DNA from: a bacterium | GTDB taxonomy: Bacteria > SZUA-79 > Acidulodesulfobacterales > Acidulodesulfobacteraceae | DNA: 6,078 nt | NCBI GenBank assembly: GCA_021806125.1 | Contig: JAJZYC010000089.1 | Location: forward strand, 1-6,078 | Reading direction: 5' to 3' | Notes under the pieces: generated by a model | Database searches by the model: none | Seen by the model: only the letters and a program-made list of their open reading frames with translations | Told to the model about the DNA's origin: nothing | Shown here: positions 4,325 to 6,078 of the stretch, piece after piece | Position numbering within the stretch: the first letter of the stretch is position 1 | Layout: every line of letters begins with the position of its first letter | Translations under genes and position numbers: made by a program

Positions 4325-6078
4325 CGCCGGCAAATATAATAATTATAACAACAGGGAATTAAGTTGGTTAGGTTTTAACGAAAGAGTGCTTATGCAGGCT
4401 GCCGACGAAACCGTTCCCATATGCGAAAGGCTAAAATTCTTATCTATACATTGCGCGAATCTCGACGAATTTTTTATGATAAGGGTGGCCGGATTAAAGG
4501 ATCTTGTATCGGCGGGTTACAAAGAAAAAGATATATATGGTTTTACGCCGCCTGAAATATTAGAGGAAATTTCCGGCAGAGTTAAAAGTCAGGTTAAAAA
4601 AAATGCAGAAATTTTTAAATCGTTAGTACTGAAACTTTCCAAGCTTAATATAGAGATATTACCGACGGAACCTTTAGACATGGAGATATTGGACGAAATA
4701 TTTTATAACGAAATATCTCCCGTAATTACGCCCCTTATAATTTCGGAAATAGAAAAAATACCGTTTATTTTTAATTTAAAACTTTGTTTTTTCGTTGAAT
4801 TAGAAAATGAAAATAAAGTATTCGACGCTTTGATTATTCTTCCCGAAAATATAAAAAAAGTTTATAAAATTAAAAAATCTAAAAAATCATACTATTTTAC
4901 GCCGGAAAATATTTTAGAAAGGTATATAGATAAAATATTTCCGGCTTATTCCGTGAAAAACTATTTTTTATTCAGGGTAACAAGAAATGCGGATCTGCCC
5001 ATAAAGCACGAAGATATAGAAGACCTTCTGTCATCAATAGAAGAAAACATTTCGGCAAGAAAGTGGAGCAATATCGTAAGGGTCGAAATAGACAGGGAAA
5101 TTACCGATGCTTTGATGAACAAAATAAAACATTATCTAAATATAAACGTAAACGGAGATTACGCAGATAATGACGTATATACGACAAACCATCCACTTAA
5201 TCTTTCGTTTCTGTTTAATATTATCGAAGAAAACAAAAGTTTGTATTATAAGCCTTTTAAATCGTCGATACCTGATTATTTGAAAAATAGAAGTATTTTC
5301 GATATTGCAAAAAAGAAAGATATTTTGCTTTTCAGGCCTTGCAACGATTTTAAAATTATATCTAAGTGGATTGCCGAGGCGGGAAACGATAAAAACGTGC
5401 TTTCGATAAAGATGACTTTATACAGGACGGATAAAAACTCTAAAATAGTTGAATCGTTGACAAATGCGGCGTTAAAAGGAAAACACGTATGCGCCGTAGT
5501 AGAGCTTAAAGCAAGGTTCGACGAAGAAAAAAACGTAAAATGGGCAAAGAAACTTGAAGAAGCGGGCTGCATAGTTACATACGGCTTTCCCGACAAAAAA
5601 ATACATGCGAAAATATGTCTCGTTACAAGAAGGGAAGAAGGCAAAATCGTAAGATATGCCCATATTTCCACGGGGAATTATAACGAATACACGGCAAATA
5701 TTTACACCGACATAGATTATATTACCTCGGAAGAAGAGGCATGTTCTGAAATATCGAACATGTTTAATCTTATGACCGGTTATTCTGACGTATTTAAATG
5801 GAACAGAATAAAATTAGCTCCGGTTAATCTGAGGCAAACGCTTTCGGGGCTGATAGACTTTGAAATAAACGAGGCTAAAGCCGGTCGGCTCTCAGAAATA
5901 AAAATAAAGGTAAATTCGGTTTTCGATGCCGAAATTACCGATAAAATTTATTCGGCAAGTTCGGCGGGCGTTTTAGTAAAAATGATAATAAGAGGCATAT
6001 GTTCGATAAAGCCGGGTATAAAGGATTTAAGCGAAAATATCGAGGTTAAAAGCATAATAGGAAGGTTTTTAGAACACG
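4317..6078 (+). CDS. Polyphosphate kinase PPK1 (3' end outside window)
   Basis: PPK1 transfers the gamma phosphate of ATP to growing polyphosphate through a phosphohistidine and can run in reverse. The 587 residues visible cover the N domain with ELSWLGFNER (14-23) and the adenine-contacting Asn at 48 in ANLDEF, the head domain, and both halves of the phospholipase D-like catalytic core. Every active-site residue of E. coli PPK has a counterpart at a constant offset of -5: R370 (R375), R400 (R405), H430 in the IHAK motif (H435, the phosphorylated residue), Y463 (Y468), R559 (R564) and H587 in FLEH (H592). The window ends one base after the H587 codon; by comparison with the 688-residue E. coli enzyme about 100 residues are missing. 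It is the last visible gene of the operon and overlaps the previous one by 8 bp. The enzyme should be fully functional. Confidence 0.97.
   Translation, partial: MNSAGKYNNYNNRELSWLGFNERVLMQAADETVPICERLKFLSIHCANLDEFFMIRVAGLKDLVSAGYKEKDIYGFTPPEILEEISGRVKSQVKKNAEIFKSLVLKLSKLNIEILPTEPLDMEILDEIFYNEISPVITPLIISEIEKIPFIFNLKLCFFVELENENKVFDALIILPENIKKVYKIKKSKKSYYFTPENILERYIDKIFPAYSVKNYFLFRVTRNADLPIKHEDIEDLLSSIEENISARKWSNIVRVEIDREITDALMNKIKHYLNINVNGDYADNDVYTTNHPLNLSFLFNIIEENKSLYYKPFKSSIPDYLKNRSIFDIAKKKDILLFRPCNDFKIISKWIAEAGNDKNVLSIKMTLYRTDKNSKIVESLTNAALKGKHVCAVVELKARFDEEKNVKWAKKLEEAGCIVTYGFPDKKIHAKICLVTRREEGKIVRYAHISTGNYNEYTANIYTDIDYITSEEEACSEISNMFNLMTGYSDVFKWNRIKLAPVNLRQTLSGLIDFEINEAKAGRLSEIKIKVNSVFDAEITDKIYSASSAGVLVKMIIRGICSIKPGIKDLSENIEVKSIIGRFLEH

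Noticed and set aside
5276..5671. 131-codon open frame on the minus strand within ppk1
   Set aside because: It lies entirely opposite the catalytic core of ppk1, has no family resemblance, and is a shadow of the coding strand's codon bias; the shorter antisense frames at 1448-1687, 2474-2668 and 3743-4293 are the same kind of artefact.

Overview
The window is one AT-rich stretch (roughly one third G+C by eye) of a bacterial genome. It holds a tightly packed rightward operon for inorganic polyphosphate metabolism. Heavy use of ATA, AGA and AGG codons, Shine-Dalgarno sites of the AGGAG type and the gene content fit a low-GC bacterium, possibly a proteobacterial or Desulfobacterota-like lineage. 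The lineage cannot be fixed from sequence reading alone. The four genes look alike in codon use, so nothing suggests that one of them arrived separately.

Layout: positions 1-336 are a divergent intergenic region. Its left part carries a perfect-consensus sigma70-type promoter pointing left (TTGACA, 17 bp, TATAAT), a CRP/FNR-like palindrome centred at about -61.5 from it, and a Shine-Dalgarno for a gene that must start just outside the window. Its right part carries four hexamer direct repeats at an exact 11-bp period, ending 9 bp before a TATAAT. This is the arrangement of a Pho box array (PhoB/PhoP-type response regulator) and is the likely control of the operon.

The operon then runs: a CHAD-domain protein (337-1218, TTG start), a full-length Ppx/GppA-type phosphatase with an intact HD domain (1257-2795), a second Ppx/GppA-like protein of the same length whose phosphate-binding loops are eroded but whose HD domain is intact (2792-4324), and polyphosphate kinase PPK1 (4317 to beyond 6078). 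Genes 2/3 overlap by ATGA and genes 3/4 overlap by 8 bp; only a 38-bp gap separates genes 1 and 2. No terminator is visible, and the operon leaves the window inside ppk1 directly after the second active-site histidine codon.

Working model: PPK1 makes polyphosphate, the first Ppx-type enzyme degrades it (or hydrolyses pppGpp), the CHAD protein binds polyphosphate and may organise granules, and the degenerate Ppx-like protein may be a non-catalytic or HD-only partner. The most notable points are the Pho-box-like array, the pseudo-phosphatase paralogue with a preserved HD domain, and a strong in-frame Shine-Dalgarno plus ATG exactly at the phosphatase/HD boundary of the first Ppx gene, which could yield a free-standing HD domain.
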